DNA from: Schizophyllum amplum | Lineage: Eukaryota > Basidiomycota > Agaricomycetes > Agaricales > Schizophyllaceae | Direction of reading: 5' to 3' | DNA: 64,000 bases | Assembly: GCA_007026445.1 (NCBI GenBank) | Contig: VDMD01000022.1 | Coordinates: 62,001 to 126,000, forward strand | Shown here: piece after piece, positions 1-11,726 of the stretch | How the letters are laid out: each line of letters starts with the position of its first letter | How positions within the stretch are numbered: the first letter of the stretch is position 1 | The notes under the pieces: generated by a model | Databases searched by the model: none | The model's input: the letters and a program-made list of their open reading frames with translations, nothing else | Told to the model about the DNA's origin: nothing | Position numbers and translations under genes: made by a program

Positions 1-1728
1 TGCTGCAGCCGTGTCGGCGTCTGTGCGCACACCGCAGTGGAGGATGCCCGTCGCCAGCAGGGCGCCTGCCTTTATGTGCTCCTCTGCGGAGTAGGTGTAC
101 TTGTCGACGTGGCTGACACCGACCTCTGAGTCCCAGAGGAGACTGAGACCAAGAGACGCAGCGGCACTCATCATGCCGTGGTCCTTGTTCTTGTATATCC
201 AGCTATTGCCCTCGTCGGCCTCAACCATGAGCTTGTCGTTGCCGAAGCCTGCGTTGACAAAGGCGTTAACGAACGTGCCCGCAAGATTTGCGCGTGCGGA
301 GTCGACTGAGGGTGCGTTCGGGCCTGGACTGTGCGTCAGCCAAGCGTAGACCATCGTATTGTATACGCACGGGTGTTCTCAAGATGTGTCTTGTATACAT
401 CCTCCAAGCTCTTCGCCTCGGCTACACCGACCTCCTTGCCGAAATCGCGGAATGACGCGCTCAAACGGGTGTTGCTGAGGCAGTCAATGAGATCTTGGGG
501 AAGTTCATCGTCGACATCTGCGTCGCCGTCTTCGTCCGTTGGCGGTTGCAGCCAGACCAAAGGAATCGATGCACGGGCGAGCATAAATGCGAGCTGACGC
601 TTCATGAGACTGCAGAGAGGTCAGTAGCGATCGGGTCTTAGAAATTACTGACGGGTTGGCAGGGGCGTCGAAGTCTTCACGGATGAGTTCTTGGTCGCCC
701 AGGCGAATAGCGATGGAGAGCGCTTCGGGGAACTTTGACTGTCGCGAGTATATGGCGTGCGTTGTGCGTAGAATGCGACATCGTCGGGAGGTGGCAGCAG
801 GGTCACGCATCGAATCATGTACTGGCAGACGCGCCCGTACGTGTTCTCGTCGACCAACTCCACGAGCTCGTTGACGATCTCCAATTCCTCCAAGAGATCG
901 ACCGCGTCGGGCTCTGCGTTGTGTCCGAGAAGGAAGATGGCGCACTGCTTAGCCAGCGTGCGCAGATCCTCGATGCTCCCAACTTCCAGCGGAACGGCCT
1001 TGACTTCGGCACCCTCCTCTGGTGTCTCGCGAACGCTGTATTCTTCCCCGAGCTCGGCAGCGATGTGGCGAACGTATTCATGGCCCCAGTTCCCGGGATC
1101 GGCGAGTGGGGAATCTGTAGGCCGCATGGATGCTGCCAGCAAGCGATACCGCAGGGTTCCCCGCGGCTCGGTGTCGGAGTACGTCATGGCGAGAACAGAC
1201 AGAATGTCAGCAAAGAGGCTCTGGTAGACGGTTAAGCTGATTCGTTCTGTGTTATAACGCGACCTGACGCACCTTGTCCTCTGATGACGGCCACGCATCG
1301 TACAACTTCTGCAGTTCAGGGTAGTGGGGACGGAGGAACTTTAGGGGTTTGGGTACAGAGGTCATGGAGGATGTAGATGTCCTGATGAGCGTCCGCAGGG
1401 TTTCCAGAGCTGGCCTGTACAGTTCAGTGTTTGATTCCTGAGAGCGCCTGTAAGTATCCGATCACCACAGCGCGCCGTTGTACGCACCTTCAACCGTTCC
1501 ACCAGCATTTCCAGCTCATTCTTCAGCTGCAGGTCCTCTTCGGACTGCCGATATTGTCAGTCTCGGAGACATCATCGCACATCGACCGCGTACCATGTCC
1601 TCCGAGTCCTTCGTGTCATCGAGCTTGGAGAGGCCCTCGAAGGCGGCCTTCTCAGAGTCCTTTTTCTCCTCAGGCTTCTTCGGATCCTCCGCAGTGACCG
1701 TGAGCTCGTATTCTGTCGGTTGCGGCAT
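1..1728 (-). CDS. RPN1: 26S proteasome regulatory subunit RPN1 (partial)
   Basis: Non-ATPase scaffold of the 19S base, which docks ubiquitin-like shuttle receptors; cytosol and nucleus. The window holds the N-terminal half and the gene continues past base 1. Start chosen at 1726-1728 ([11 protein letters not shown]); an in-frame ATG at 1824 would add residues that do not look conserved. Exons: 1594-1728, 1488-1544, 1273-1437, 653-1220, 367-609, 1-328. Spliced family blocks include [77 protein letters not shown] and [20 protein letters not shown]. One base is missing near 769-772: the frame shifts between LPPPDDVAF and [11 protein letters not shown]. In a single-copy essential gene this points to sequence error rather than decay. 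Identification is secure; exon edges come from reading splice sites. Confidence 0.95.
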
Positions 1729-2117
1729 AGCAGATGGGCGTGTCAGAAATGCAAGACGCGCGACGCGTAAGCGCGGACGCGTCCACTGTCCGAATGGAGC
1801 TGCTTCTTTGTTGTTGCTTGGCAAGACCCTTCAAGTTGGACTTCACAGTTCTCCGTCTTCTTCAGCGTCCAGCTCACGCCTCAAGCAAGAAGAAGGAATA
1901 GTACAATAAAGATTGTAAGATAGGTAGGCAGTGTATAAGCAGCGGTGCGCTATTAGTGTACGAAGCGGGGTCTGATGCAAGATCCAATATATAGCAAGTC
2001 TACAGTGTTGGTGCGCAGGCCACCGAGAAGATCCTCTCTAGCAAAGTGTTCCCAGTGAAGCAAACAATCTCAGCTCACCACCCTCAGTTCAACCACTCTC
2101 AGCTCACGTTCTGCAGC
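1729..2117. other. intergenic, RPN1 5' side
   Basis: This lies between the RPN1 start and the 3' end of the upstream gene. It holds RPN1 promoter/5' UTR sequence. I looked for the yeast PACE element (GGTGGCAAA) and saw none on either strand. Confidence 0.5.
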
Positions 2118-3724
2118 TCATCCGCTTTGCAGCAGCCCACGCCAAGCCCGCGGCAGCCCCTTCCTCGAGACAGTATCTCTCCGGCCATTACTCCCTTGCA
2201 AGAACATCAAATATTCCTCCGCAGTGTCGTTCAAATCAACAGCCTGATCTGCCTGTCGCGGCACTGGCGACGCGTTGTTCAGCTCGCCCATCGACCGGTC
2301 GCTGCGCATGCTGTCGCCCGGGTGAGAACGATGGCGAGCTCATCGGGGCCGGGGCGAGGTGCCGCCGGAGGCTGCGAATCGAGTTCTGTCGCTTTGGCGG
2401 CACGAGCATCCTGGCGAGGTTCAGCTCGCCCTCCTCGTCTTCGCTGGAGACGGCGGAGCTCGAGCTGAGGTGGTCCTCGCCGGCGTCCTCGCACTCCAGG
2501 GCGCCAGGGGATCGCCCTGCGTGTCCGTGCGAGCGAGACTGGGTAGAGCCACACGGCCGACGCCAGTGCGTTTGCCCTGCCGCCGCCCTCGCCGAAGCGC
2601 CAGAGGTTCCAAAACCTCTAGCGACGGCGCCTTGCGATGGGCAGTAGAGACCCGCCGGCTGTTGTTGCGCGCAAGCGAGTTGCTTCCGGCTCGCCGGCGC
2701 GCTCCTACAGAGCACCTGCGTCTCGCTGACGCTGGCCGCGCTCGCGCAGCGCTTCGAAAGCACCATCTGCGGCGGCAGCCCAGATGCCGGAGGAGACAGG
2801 AGCTCGTTCTCCTTGCCTTCGCCGGCCCACCAATGTACCCGCTGCCACCGAACATCACCGCGCGTGCGACCGTTTGCACCACGTCGATGGCAGCGGGGCT
2901 GGGCGAGCGGGAGTGCGCGGCGGCGGCGGCGGCACGGGGGGTCGCATCACCGGTGGCGTGGACCTCGGGCGGGCGATATGCGGGGCTGACATGTGTCGCG
3001 GGTGCGAGGGTGCGTGGCGGGGGGCCGTTTGCTGGTGCGCAAATTTCTCTTGCTGGCGTTTCAGCGACGCGATGGACGCACTGTGCCGAAGATGTTGCGG
3101 GAGCGGGCGATGCAGCGGCGCCATGGGATTGACGGGAAGAGGGGGCTTGTTCTGCAGCCGCTGCTGCTTCGCCGCCTTGGGCGTGCGGGAGGGCGCCCGC
3201 GTGAGGCTCTCGACGGACGAGTTCAGCGGGGAGTGATTGTATAGCTGTCGATTGGGAGAATTACGTTGCCTGTTGGCGAGCGGCGACGTCCTAGTCGGCG
3301 TAAACGGGCGTGGTGGGGGAGTGGGGGTTGGTGGCCCGTCCAAGTTGGGGCTCGAGGGCCGGCTGTTCGCCGTAGACCCTGGAATCAGCCCAGAGAAGAA
3401 GTTGACCACCGAACCGACCCTGTCCTGGCGGATAGGTATCGGATGCTGGGGCGACGGCGACTCGTGCTTGACGCGCTCGGACTCTGGGGTAAACACGCGC
3501 GTCTCCTTGTACCCCGCCTCGCGCAGGAGATCTCCATGCGCTCATAAGTCTGTGAGGTCCCCCGTCGGTGCAGCGGGACGCGCCCCAGGTTGTCTGGGTA
3601 CCGCGAGCTGCGCACGCCCCGAGCGCACCGGCGTGCGCGGTGGTGGCGATGTGGAAGAAGTCGTAGAGATGGACGATTGAGTGAGTGATGGGGAGATTTC
3701 TGAGGATTCGGACGACCGTGACAT
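2118..3724 (-). CDS. low-complexity protein of unknown function
   Basis: Not recognised as a named family. The likely start at 3722-3724 gives MSRSSESSEISPSLTQSSIS. The most structured part reads TYERMED, then LLREAGYKETRVFTPESERV, then RVGSVVNFFSGLIPG. A long Pro/Ser/Arg-rich region follows, then SSEDEEGELNLARMLVPP with KRQNSIRSLRRHL, and a C-terminus DLNDTAEEYLMFLQGSNGRR ending at 2118. The coding signal changes frame near 3520-3545, 2850-2880 and 2310-2330 without introns long enough to explain it, so either 1-nt indels are present or the gene is decaying. Composition and acidic/basic patches suggest an intrinsically disordered regulatory protein; no catalytic motif is visible. The 5' end faces a 1.5-kb gene-free stretch. 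Confidence 0.55.
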
Positions 3725-5185
3725 GGCGGACTGGCGCCCGTGTCAGTTCGCCACTACTACATACACAGGGTACAGCGCACCTGCTTGTCCGCCAAGCATT
3801 ATCTTTCCGGGAGATACATTGTTGTTTCCTGCGCTGTTCGTCGCGCTGTGCGTCGCGTCGTATGCCTCCAAATTCGTCGCAGTGGAATTACAGATGTCGA
3901 GGCTGGCCAATACTATTCAAGCTCATAGACAGATCCGCGAGATACTAGGCGAACGGTTCTGTTTGCATTCTGCGGGCGAGTTCGAACTTGAAGTCGCGGT
4001 AGAAGATGTGGGAAGAAGAGGTGATTTCTGGGTGATTTTGGGGTTGCACGCGTGTTGGTCACGTGATACATACTGTAGCGTGATTTTTCGCGCTCTTAAA
4101 TAAACTTTGGCCGCCATGGTGCATTGGTCGTACTAGTACTACTCTACAGGAGAAGCGCACCGTTGACAACGTATGACCCGAGACAAGCGAACAGAAGTGC
4201 TCGGACATCCGACTGGTTGTGCGGATGACTGGAACGCGCAATCGTCAACTAGTTGAACTTCGGGGATTGCCGGTGTGCAAGTATAGCCGACGGAAACGCA
4301 TCTTGAACGCATCCAGGATCGGATTTGAACAATTAAGTACTGCCACGTGAACGAACTTCCCATCAACAATACAGAGGGACAGTGAGGACTGGGAATTTCA
4401 GTCCCGAGTGTGCAACGCTCCACAGCCTTGCCCCTCCTTGCCAGCCTGCCTCGCTCTTCATCTTCCTCTCAGCTAAAGTAACACCTAAAACCCAGGATTT
4501 CATAGCGCGAAGCTTTCGACATATAACGGTAAGTAATAGTGTTAGGCAGAATAACAAAGCCGCAGCGAGCGTTCCGTGCGATGTAGCCAGCGCGGATACC
4601 AGTAACCAGCGCACGCGTACGGTAGCCCAGCACGCGTATAGTAGCCCAGCGCGCGTATAGAGACCTAGCGCGAACAGTAACCCAGCGCGAGAATAATAGC
4701 CAATGCAAATGTGGTAGGGACGACGATAACAAGGATGCAACGGACGGGGATGGACAACAAGTACGGTCGGGGCAGCGATAAGGCAATATAATACGTAAAG
4801 GTCCTCTGGGCCTACTGGATGCTTGTTTCCAGCGGATGATGATAACAGGAGGGGGATGCATATGGGGCACGTCGAAGGACGACGGACAAAGAACGGGGGC
4901 GCAGAACGAAGAGAGAGAAAGGGATTATGAGCGTTAATGGTTTCGTGGGGGGAAGAGGTAGCGATTTTTCTGTTCGGTAGAGGAGAGAGGCGGGAAAGAA
5001 GTTCTCTTGTCCGTGAGGTAAGTACCACATGTACAACGTATGAGAAGAGATCTGAGAGTTTCGAGAGCAGCATGCGAGGAGCGATGTGCAGAACAGTGAT
5101 GTTGGCAGCGCATCGCCAGGATGGCCGCTGCTATTACAGTGGATGACGAGCGAGAGGTTCCATGAGGTTCATTCCATGCGTGAGT
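3725..5185. other. gene-free stretch with a short tandem repeat
   Basis: About 1.5 kb between the 5' end of the unknown gene and the 3' end of the RING/RRM gene. Open frames on both strands have no recognisable family signal and overlap each other. The only structure seen is the degenerate tandem repeat at 4583-4695. Confidence 0.5.
4583..4695. repeat. degenerate 17-20 bp tandem repeat, about six units
   Basis: Successive units begin GTAGCCAGCGCGGATACCA (4583), GTAACCAGCGCACGCGTACG (4602), GTAGCCCAGCACGCGTATA (4622), GTAGCCCAGCGCGCGTATA (4641), GAGACCTAGCGCGAACA (4660) and GTAACCCAGCGCGAGAATA (4677). The core is GTARCCCAGCGCGNGTATA. It is non-coding in any supported gene. Confidence 0.8.
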
Positions 5186-8136
5186 TCAGCGATATTCGTG
5201 AAGGCGGTTGGCAACGGCGGCGACGAGTTCGGAGTCGATGCCGAGTTCTTTGGCGAGGTCTCCATACGATTGACGAGGGGCGGGAGAGTGTAGAGGTGAT
5301 TCGCGAGGCGTGGACATCGACGGGGGGTCGAAGACGACATTGTCGGATGCAGGTGACGCAGGCGAAGGTGTCTCGATCTGTGCGGGTTGGGATGCGGACA
5401 TGGTGCTGATGACTTCCGAGAGCTTGTTACGCTGGGTGTTCGTGAAGGCTGAAATACCCATGAGAACAACATCCTTTGCGAAGAGTTACGAACTTACCCT
5501 GGCAGTTGACAGCCGTGCGCATGACGTCGACCACAAGCTCCTTGCTGTAAGCAGCACCCAACGAGTTGCCCGCTTGGGACATGCGCTCGTCCAGGGCATG
5601 GATAGCAGCGAGAGAAATGTCTGAAGAGGATACTTAGAACCTTCCCACATCTGACAATGAATACAACGACTAACCGTACAAGGCATCGCGTAAACCCGTA
5701 GGCCAGAAGACGCGGCTGTCCACGTCCGACGGGAACTTGCTGAGAATGCTAGCCAGCGAATAGAACGGCAGGCAAGGGACCTTGAGGAAGGGCGACTGTT
5801 GACGTGTCAGCCAGGGCGAACATACGATGCACTGAGCCTACCTCAGGGGACTTTATCAGGCTCATGAGGCTAGCGACCTCGTGCTGGGTCATTAAGCCTG
5901 TTTCTAACGCCCTGATAACAGCCTCATTGTCCAAGCCCGCCAGAGACGGACGAGAGCCATCGAAGCCGCCTTGCCATGACGGGAACAACTGCAGGCGAGG
6001 TCAGCGCCTGAGTTCGATTAAGAACGAATCGACGTACCGCCCGCATCAACTCCTCCTGGCCGCTACGGGTAACGGTGACGCCCCGAGCGCGCTTGCCAGA
6101 GCCAAGGACGGTGCTGCGCTCATACTTGCCGTTTGCATTGCGCACGCCGGTATCGAACGCAGATTCGCCGCGAAGCACCGCGCGCGCGATCTCCTCCGAC
6201 TTCAACTCGACGAACGCGTGGCTCATCGTCTTGCCCTTCCGGTCGAGTAGGACATGGACGCGTACCACAGGCTGCTGCAGCCACGTCGAGATAGCAGGCG
6301 GTGTGATGTCCCAAGGCACATTGTCGATCCTCAGAACAACATTGTCCTGCTTCTTGCGTACGCGAGGCGGGCTGCTGGTGGTGGCCTCGAGAGAAAGTCC
6401 CATTTCGAATGCACTTTCGAGCCCGGTATATCCGCTCGCGACGCTGCCCGGCGAGGAGAAGAGAGGGTCAAAGAAGCTCTTGCCCTTCGCGTGAGTGTCC
6501 TCCTTCTTTTGCCGACCCGAGTCGGCACGGGGAATGGTCACCAGCTTGAAGTCCGCGACAGGCTTCTTGCAAACAGCGCACTCCATGTCCTTCTCGCCGA
6601 CGATGTTCAATGCGCTAGTCAGGCACGCGGAGCACAAAGGATGATTGCATGGCGAAAGGACGGCGAGAGTAGACGTGTTCGACCGTGAGCACACCGAGCA
6701 AGATGACGGCTTCGAGGGCGCATGCGATTTCGACTTCGCAGCAGGAGGCGGAGTGGATGAAAGGGGCGGGGTATCTGGATACCGTGGCGCTGGAATGTTG
6801 ATCGCATAAGAGGGTTGTGGTGCATAGGTGATAGGTTGCTGGTAGGATATCTCGGGTGCGTTGTAGTAGTGGTCGCGGAGTGCGTAGCCTGGCTGAGCGT
6901 GCTGAGGATGGTGCATCTCGTTGACCTCGGCGATGCTGCCCAAAGACTGCCCAAAAGGATCGGACAGGCGAGCCGGTCCGCTGAATGCGAACTGAGTGCT
7001 GTCCATTGACAGATTGGGGAACACCGGCTCATAACCAGGATTGTACCGGTCGCGGTACCGCGTTTGCGAAGCAGGGCTGTATATCGGTCGCTGTTCTTGC
7101 TCATACTCGTGTTCGCGTTCGTGTTCGTTGATGTCGAATAAATTGTACGAGGTGTCCATGGCGTACGAGTTATCCGCAGCATACGAGTTCTCGGGGGAGC
7201 GAATCTACGTAAGCATCAATACGAGACCATAGCTCATAAACTGCGCCTCACAATGCCAAAGGGTTCTCTCCTACGATCAGCGGCTGGATCCGTCATGCTG
7301 CCCTTCATACGAAGTTGACGGGCAACATCAGGGTTGCGCGGCGGGGTAGACATGAGCGACAGGGAGGCTTGATTCATGTCTGGGCCCAGCCTGCGCCTTA
7401 CGACAGGCGACGATTGCGGCGGTGCACGGCCTATCGGCGTCATATTGGCAGGGAGCGGGGCGAAAGACTGTGCTCTTGGGCGCGCCGACGGTTGTTAGAC
7501 AAAAGGGCGGAGGAAGCAGCACTAAACCAATCATAAGCACGCGAATTATGCGCATATATGCAGGTACTGACCTTCATCTTGCGTGTAATCACCGTGGCCG
7601 AGGTCCGACATTGATCTGTCGCTATCTGACACGAGATATCAGTGAGAGTACGCGCATATATGCGGGTTTCTCACCTTCATCGTCACCGAAAGACGACATC
7701 TCGCCAGAAGCGTCTATCATGCGGCCTGCTGCGACTCTGATGCCGTTCTGGTACGCGCGAGACCGCCAGTTCTCGGCGATATCGGCGAGACTCATGTCCT
7801 TGGATGCATTTCTTTCGATGTCGGGAGAGTTGAGACTAAAGTTTCCATACGAAGCGATGCTGGTTGGCGTGGCCAAATCGAGCTGGCCGAAGACGTCACG
7901 GACGCAAAGGATCGCAGGCTGAGCGGGGTATACGGCGTGGAGGGCGTGTTTGGGGTGCGATACTGCTGGAGGCGGGAGTGCGAGAGGGACTGAGTTTGGC
8001 GATGGCGCGGGATGCGCTGCGGGGTGGTGGGCGCGGCGACTCGAACGGACTTGGTCGAGCGCGTCGCGACGGGCGATGGCGGGAGGCGTGCGGGGGTGGA
8101 GGGAACGGAGTAGGAAGCCGGCGCCTGCGTGGACAT
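5186..8136 (-). CDS. RING-finger plus RRM protein
   Basis: Predicted RNA-binding protein with a RING-type zinc module, so possibly an RNA-linked ubiquitin ligase (inference). Start at 8134-8136 (MSTQAPASYSVPSTPARLP). Exons: 7675-8136, 7572-7625, 7252-7467, 6038-7204, 5842-5988, 5675-5795, 5498-5620, 5186-5448. After a disordered N-terminal half comes a C3HC4-like set of cysteines: CSVC, then SPCNHPLCSAC, then ECAVC. Next is an RRM-like fold starting NVVLRIDNVPWDITPPAIS, with HVLLDRKGKTMSHAFVEL as its second half. A conserved helical tail follows (ELMRALFPSWQGGFDG, RVFWPTGLRDALY, DISLAAIHALDERMSQAG). One base seems missing near 7878-7890 (SVTSSAS to LATPTSIASYGNF), and the junction at about 7467 needs one more base. 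Domain calls are by eye; the orthologue name is unknown. Confidence 0.8.
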
Positions 8137-8482
8137 GAGGGTCGTTGTCGTCGTGGCGGTCGTCGTCGATGATGGTGCGCGTCCTGGGTTGCCACGGATG
8201 ACGATGGTCGAGAGCAAAGCGGAAGTTTTCGATTCCGTACCACGTTGAATGCAACGTGACGGGAGATCCCGCAGTGTCACCAGATCACGCGCAACCAACG
8301 CGTTCGTGACATAACGTGGACGCGCCAAACACCTCAGGCGGCTCGAACTTTGTCGGCGGACATATTGTTGGACATATGTGTAACCATATTAATTGAATCA
8401 CCGCGGAGAAATAAAGCGCTTATCAACGGTAAAGGTTTATGTTTGTCGTCGGAGAAAGATCAGATATATCCACAGCAATGCC

Positions 8483-9100
8483 GGCGGTCATAGATCACGT
8501 ATCCCGGCCGTCAAAGGCTTTGCGATATCTTATCTTCGTCCGCTGACATACATTAGGAATAGACCGTATTTGATTCGGTATATATCAACTTCTGCACTTG
8601 CAAAACGCTGCTCCACTAAGTGTAGCTGATCATTCAAAATTACATGCCCTTCGTTCAAAATCAAAGAGCCGCTGTTGTTGTACAGCCCATTGCAGGTTGA
8701 CCACAGGCTCGAACACGCGTAATGACGCGCACGGGCGTATGCCACCTGAGTCTACAGGCATGTCGGCGATGTCCGACAGCGTTTTCCGGCGGAGAGCAGC
8801 GACAGCCGGCCGTTCTACCACTCCTCCTCCCAGCCTCCGCCTATGTATTTTATTAATCTCGTTTTGAATTTCATCTATCTTGCCCTCGTAGATGAATTTC
8901 GACGAGCTGCTTAGTTAAGTAAATCCTTGATATATACCGAATCAAATACGGTCTAATGTCCGTGGATATATGCATTAAGAACAATGGGAACAATGGGGAC
9001 ATGTATTAAGAATGTCCACGGAGATCTCTTATCTATGTCAGCGGCCGAAGATAAGATATCTCGAAGCCTTTGACGGCCGGGATACGTGATATATGTCCGC
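8483..9100. mobile_element. foldback / MITE-like element with long inverted arms
   Basis: The left arm, 8483-8590, reappears inverted on the right at 8928-8960 plus 9034-9100. Shared pieces include ATCACGTATCCCGGCCGTCA and TCAAAGGCTT, then GATATCTTATCTTCG, CGCTGACATA, and AGACCGTATTTGATTCGGTA with TATATC. The arms flank about 340 bp of unique sequence without a recognisable transposase. The right arm is split by a 73-bp insert (8961-9033). The structure fits a non-autonomous DNA transposon or foldback element; no clear target-site duplication was found by eye. Confidence 0.75.
8961..9033. mobile_element. 73-bp insert splitting the right arm of the foldback element
   Basis: This segment is absent at the matching place in the left arm (about 8550-8556). 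It carries short inverted ends: CCGTGGA near 8960 and TCCACGG near 9020, plus the imperfect direct repeat AATGGGAAC / AATGGGGAC. It may be a nested mini-insertion, or the left arm may have lost it. Confidence 0.5.
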
Positions 9101-10080
9101 AGGTGTTTCTTTTCTTTCACTACAGTGCATATCGCCACCTCTCCGACACCTGTTTTTCTCCATAAAGGATTTTTCTGAGAATTGTTTCCGATTTTCTAAG
9201 GCGTGAAACCTGCCAAAAGAATGCGTTCTATGCAGAGAAAAATAAATGCCCCCAAAAATCGAATATTTTTCACTTTTTCGAGCTCGAAGGTGCGACATGA
9301 GGGCATTTTCTGGTGGTCTCAGGGCCTCTGTTGGGTGCCCAAACCTTGTAACTATACCCCTTACATCTGCCAACAGTCCTCCCGAACTATATACAGTCAC
9401 AAAAGCCACATTAGACGCGGGTCGCATACCTTGCCGGCTTTTGCCGACAATATCGGCAAGTGCCGAGACGAAGTGATGTCACGAGCACCGCTCCCTGCGA
9501 AACATTGTGTTCGCTGCTGACCCAGAGACCCTGATTTCTGAAAGACTGCGGTAGATATAAGCCATCTTTAGCCGTTTGGCATCAAGAATAACCAAAATCA
9601 GACGAAAAAGGTCGTTAAATGAATATTTTATTCGAATTTCTTGTGAATTTTCAGCCCCTTTTTCATTTTTCTGACGACTGAAAAGTCAAAAGTTGTCCTA
9701 TGGCTTAGATATTTTATCGGGAGATGCCCTACGACTCTACTAGCCTAATGGTAACGTTTCCAGCACTTACGGAAGTATTGACATAATGTCTTGTGCGATT
9801 TGGTCGAAAATGATGCTCCCGCCCAAAAAGGCAGTCGAGAAGTGGCGATATGCACTGTACAACCACAGGTAATCTTTCGCGGTCGATACCCGTCATGTTT
9901 ATTAACGGTTATCTATTTTTTATGTATATACTTATGTCCACAACTTTGACCGGCGACAAATTCGAGGCTGCCTCAAGTGAAAGTCACGCGGCAGCCTCAC
10001 AAAAAAACCAAGACATACGGGACGGCCACAAGACCGTCAACGGACCCCACGACCTCTTGAACCTGACCATCGTGTACAAA
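9101..10080. other. intergenic, AT-rich
   Basis: About 1 kb between the foldback element and the PARP-finger gene. No gene is recognised. An open frame that starts at 9850 runs in frame into the next gene, but its residues do not look like part of that protein, so it was not used as the start. Confidence 0.5.
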
Positions 10081-11726
10081 ATGCCTGGGGGATATCGTCT
10101 CGAATACGCGTCCAGCAATCGCGCCAAGTGCAAGGGTGAGTAGCCGTTATCAACACGACAAGCTCGAACTGACGCGTGTCCACAGGCCCAATGCCCTGCA
10201 AGGGTAAGCGTCGTTGACTCGTATCAGACCGTCCGTGAACACTCATTTGCATCAGGTTCTACGATCTCTAAGGGGACCTTGCGCCTGGCCAGTGTCATCG
10301 ACTTTAGGGGGAATCCAACATTGTGCGTGCTGTGTCCGGGTGTCCCGAAGCTTTGCTGATGTGGTTCAACAGCGCCTGGCGCCACTGGGGCTGCACCACT
10401 CCAAAGGTGCTAGCCAACATCAAGGAGGCGTTCCCCGACCCAAGCGAACTCGATGGATACGAAGAGCTCAATGATGAAGACAAGGAACGCATAGCGAAAG
10501 CATACGAAGAAGGTCACGTCGCTGATGAAGATATACCCGAGACTGCGCAAAAGGGCGCTGAAGACGACGAGGAGAAGCCGAAGAAGAAAGCGCCTGCAAA
10601 GAAAGCCAAGGACGCCGATGAAGATGACGCGGAGGAGAAACCCAAGCGCAAGCGCGCGACCAAGGCCCAAGTTCGTGCCACACTGCCACTCCTCACTCCC
10701 CTACTTACACCGTCACCAGAAAGCCGAGGAGACTGAAGGCGAGGCTGAAGAGCCTGAGGAAAAGCCCAAGCGCGGTCGCGGTCGTCCCAAGGTAAGTGAA
10801 GTACTTCATGTACCTTCGTCCCCACTCACCCTGCGCAGAAGGTCGTCGCTGAAGACGAAGAAGAGAAGCCGAAGAAAGCCCCCGCCAAGAAAGCTGCTCC
10901 CAAAAAGCGCGCCTCCAAGAAGGTTCGTTGCCACTCGTACCGCGACCGCCTTGATCACTCATTCACACAGGCCGCTGACGACGAATCTGGCGGCGAGGAC
11001 TTCTCCAAGGCCATCGATGCCGTCTCCGGAGGCGAGGACTCCGAAGAGGAGGAAGCGCCCGCGCCTAAGCCCAAGGGCAGGAAGCCGGCTGCCAAGAAGG
11101 CCGAAGCCTCTGACAATGAGGAAGAGGAGGCACCGGCGCCGAAGGCCAGGGGCCGCCCCAAGAAGGCCGTCGCTGCCCCGAAGGAGGCGGCGAAGGCGAA
11201 ACCTGCGTCGAAGCGGGCTACCAAGAAGGTAGGGTTCGCGTCAGCGTGGTGCTGTTTGCAATACTGACACTGCTGTAGGAGGCGGAGGAAGCTGCAGGAT
11301 CAGCTGAGGACGAACCAGAGCCTCCAAAGGCCAAAGCTGCCCCGAAGAAGCGGGTCACCAAGAAGAAGGTATGCTTGCGTGAAGAAATCGATGTTTGTAA
11401 TCCCTGACGCTCCTGCTACAGGAGGCAGACGACGGCGACGAGAGCGCCGCCGAGGTCAAGGCCAAGCCCGCCCCCAAGAAGAGGGCGACTAAGAAGAAGG
11501 TGCGTTGTTGTTATCATTATGATGACTGTTCCTCATGTTGTCTTGTTTAGGCCGAAGACGACGACGGTGACGCTGAGATGGCAGATGGTGAGCCGGCTGA
11601 GGCGAACGGCAGAAAGCGCAAGGCTACTACCAAAGCCGCAGCAGCAGCGCCCGCGAAGAAGCCTCGCTCGTCCGCCCGGGCAAGAAGGCGGTTGCGAAGG
11701 AGGCGTCCGACGAAGACGACGAGTAA
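10081..11726 (+). CDS. PARP-type zinc-finger protein with repeated Lys/acidic tail
   Basis: The N-terminal zf-PARP module probably senses DNA breaks or nicks in the nucleus; no PARP catalytic domain is present. Start at 10081 (MPGGYRLEYASSNRAKCKG) opens directly on the finger. Exons: 10081-10135, 10186-10203 (18 bp), 10256-10322, 10373-10670, 10720-10791, 10839-10922, 10971-11228, 11279-11368, 11422-11499, 11551-11726. Zinc ligands are CKGPMPC and the HxxC of WRHWGC, followed by TTPKVLANIKEAFPDPSEL and a YEELNDEDKERI block. From about residue 90 the protein is linker-histone/HMG-like: each exon from 10720 to 11499 starts acidic and ends KK or PK before the donor. GRGRPK at 10780 resembles an AT-hook. 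One base appears missing near 11680, because the frame ending KKAVAKEASDEDDE then stop at 11724-11726 is offset. Confidence 0.88.

Noticed and set aside
9850..10080. In-frame extension upstream of the PARP-finger start, with a hydrophobic stretch.
   Set aside because: MPGGYRLEYA at 10081 fits the family N-terminus; the extension shows no conservation signal and would place a membrane-like segment on a nuclear finger protein.
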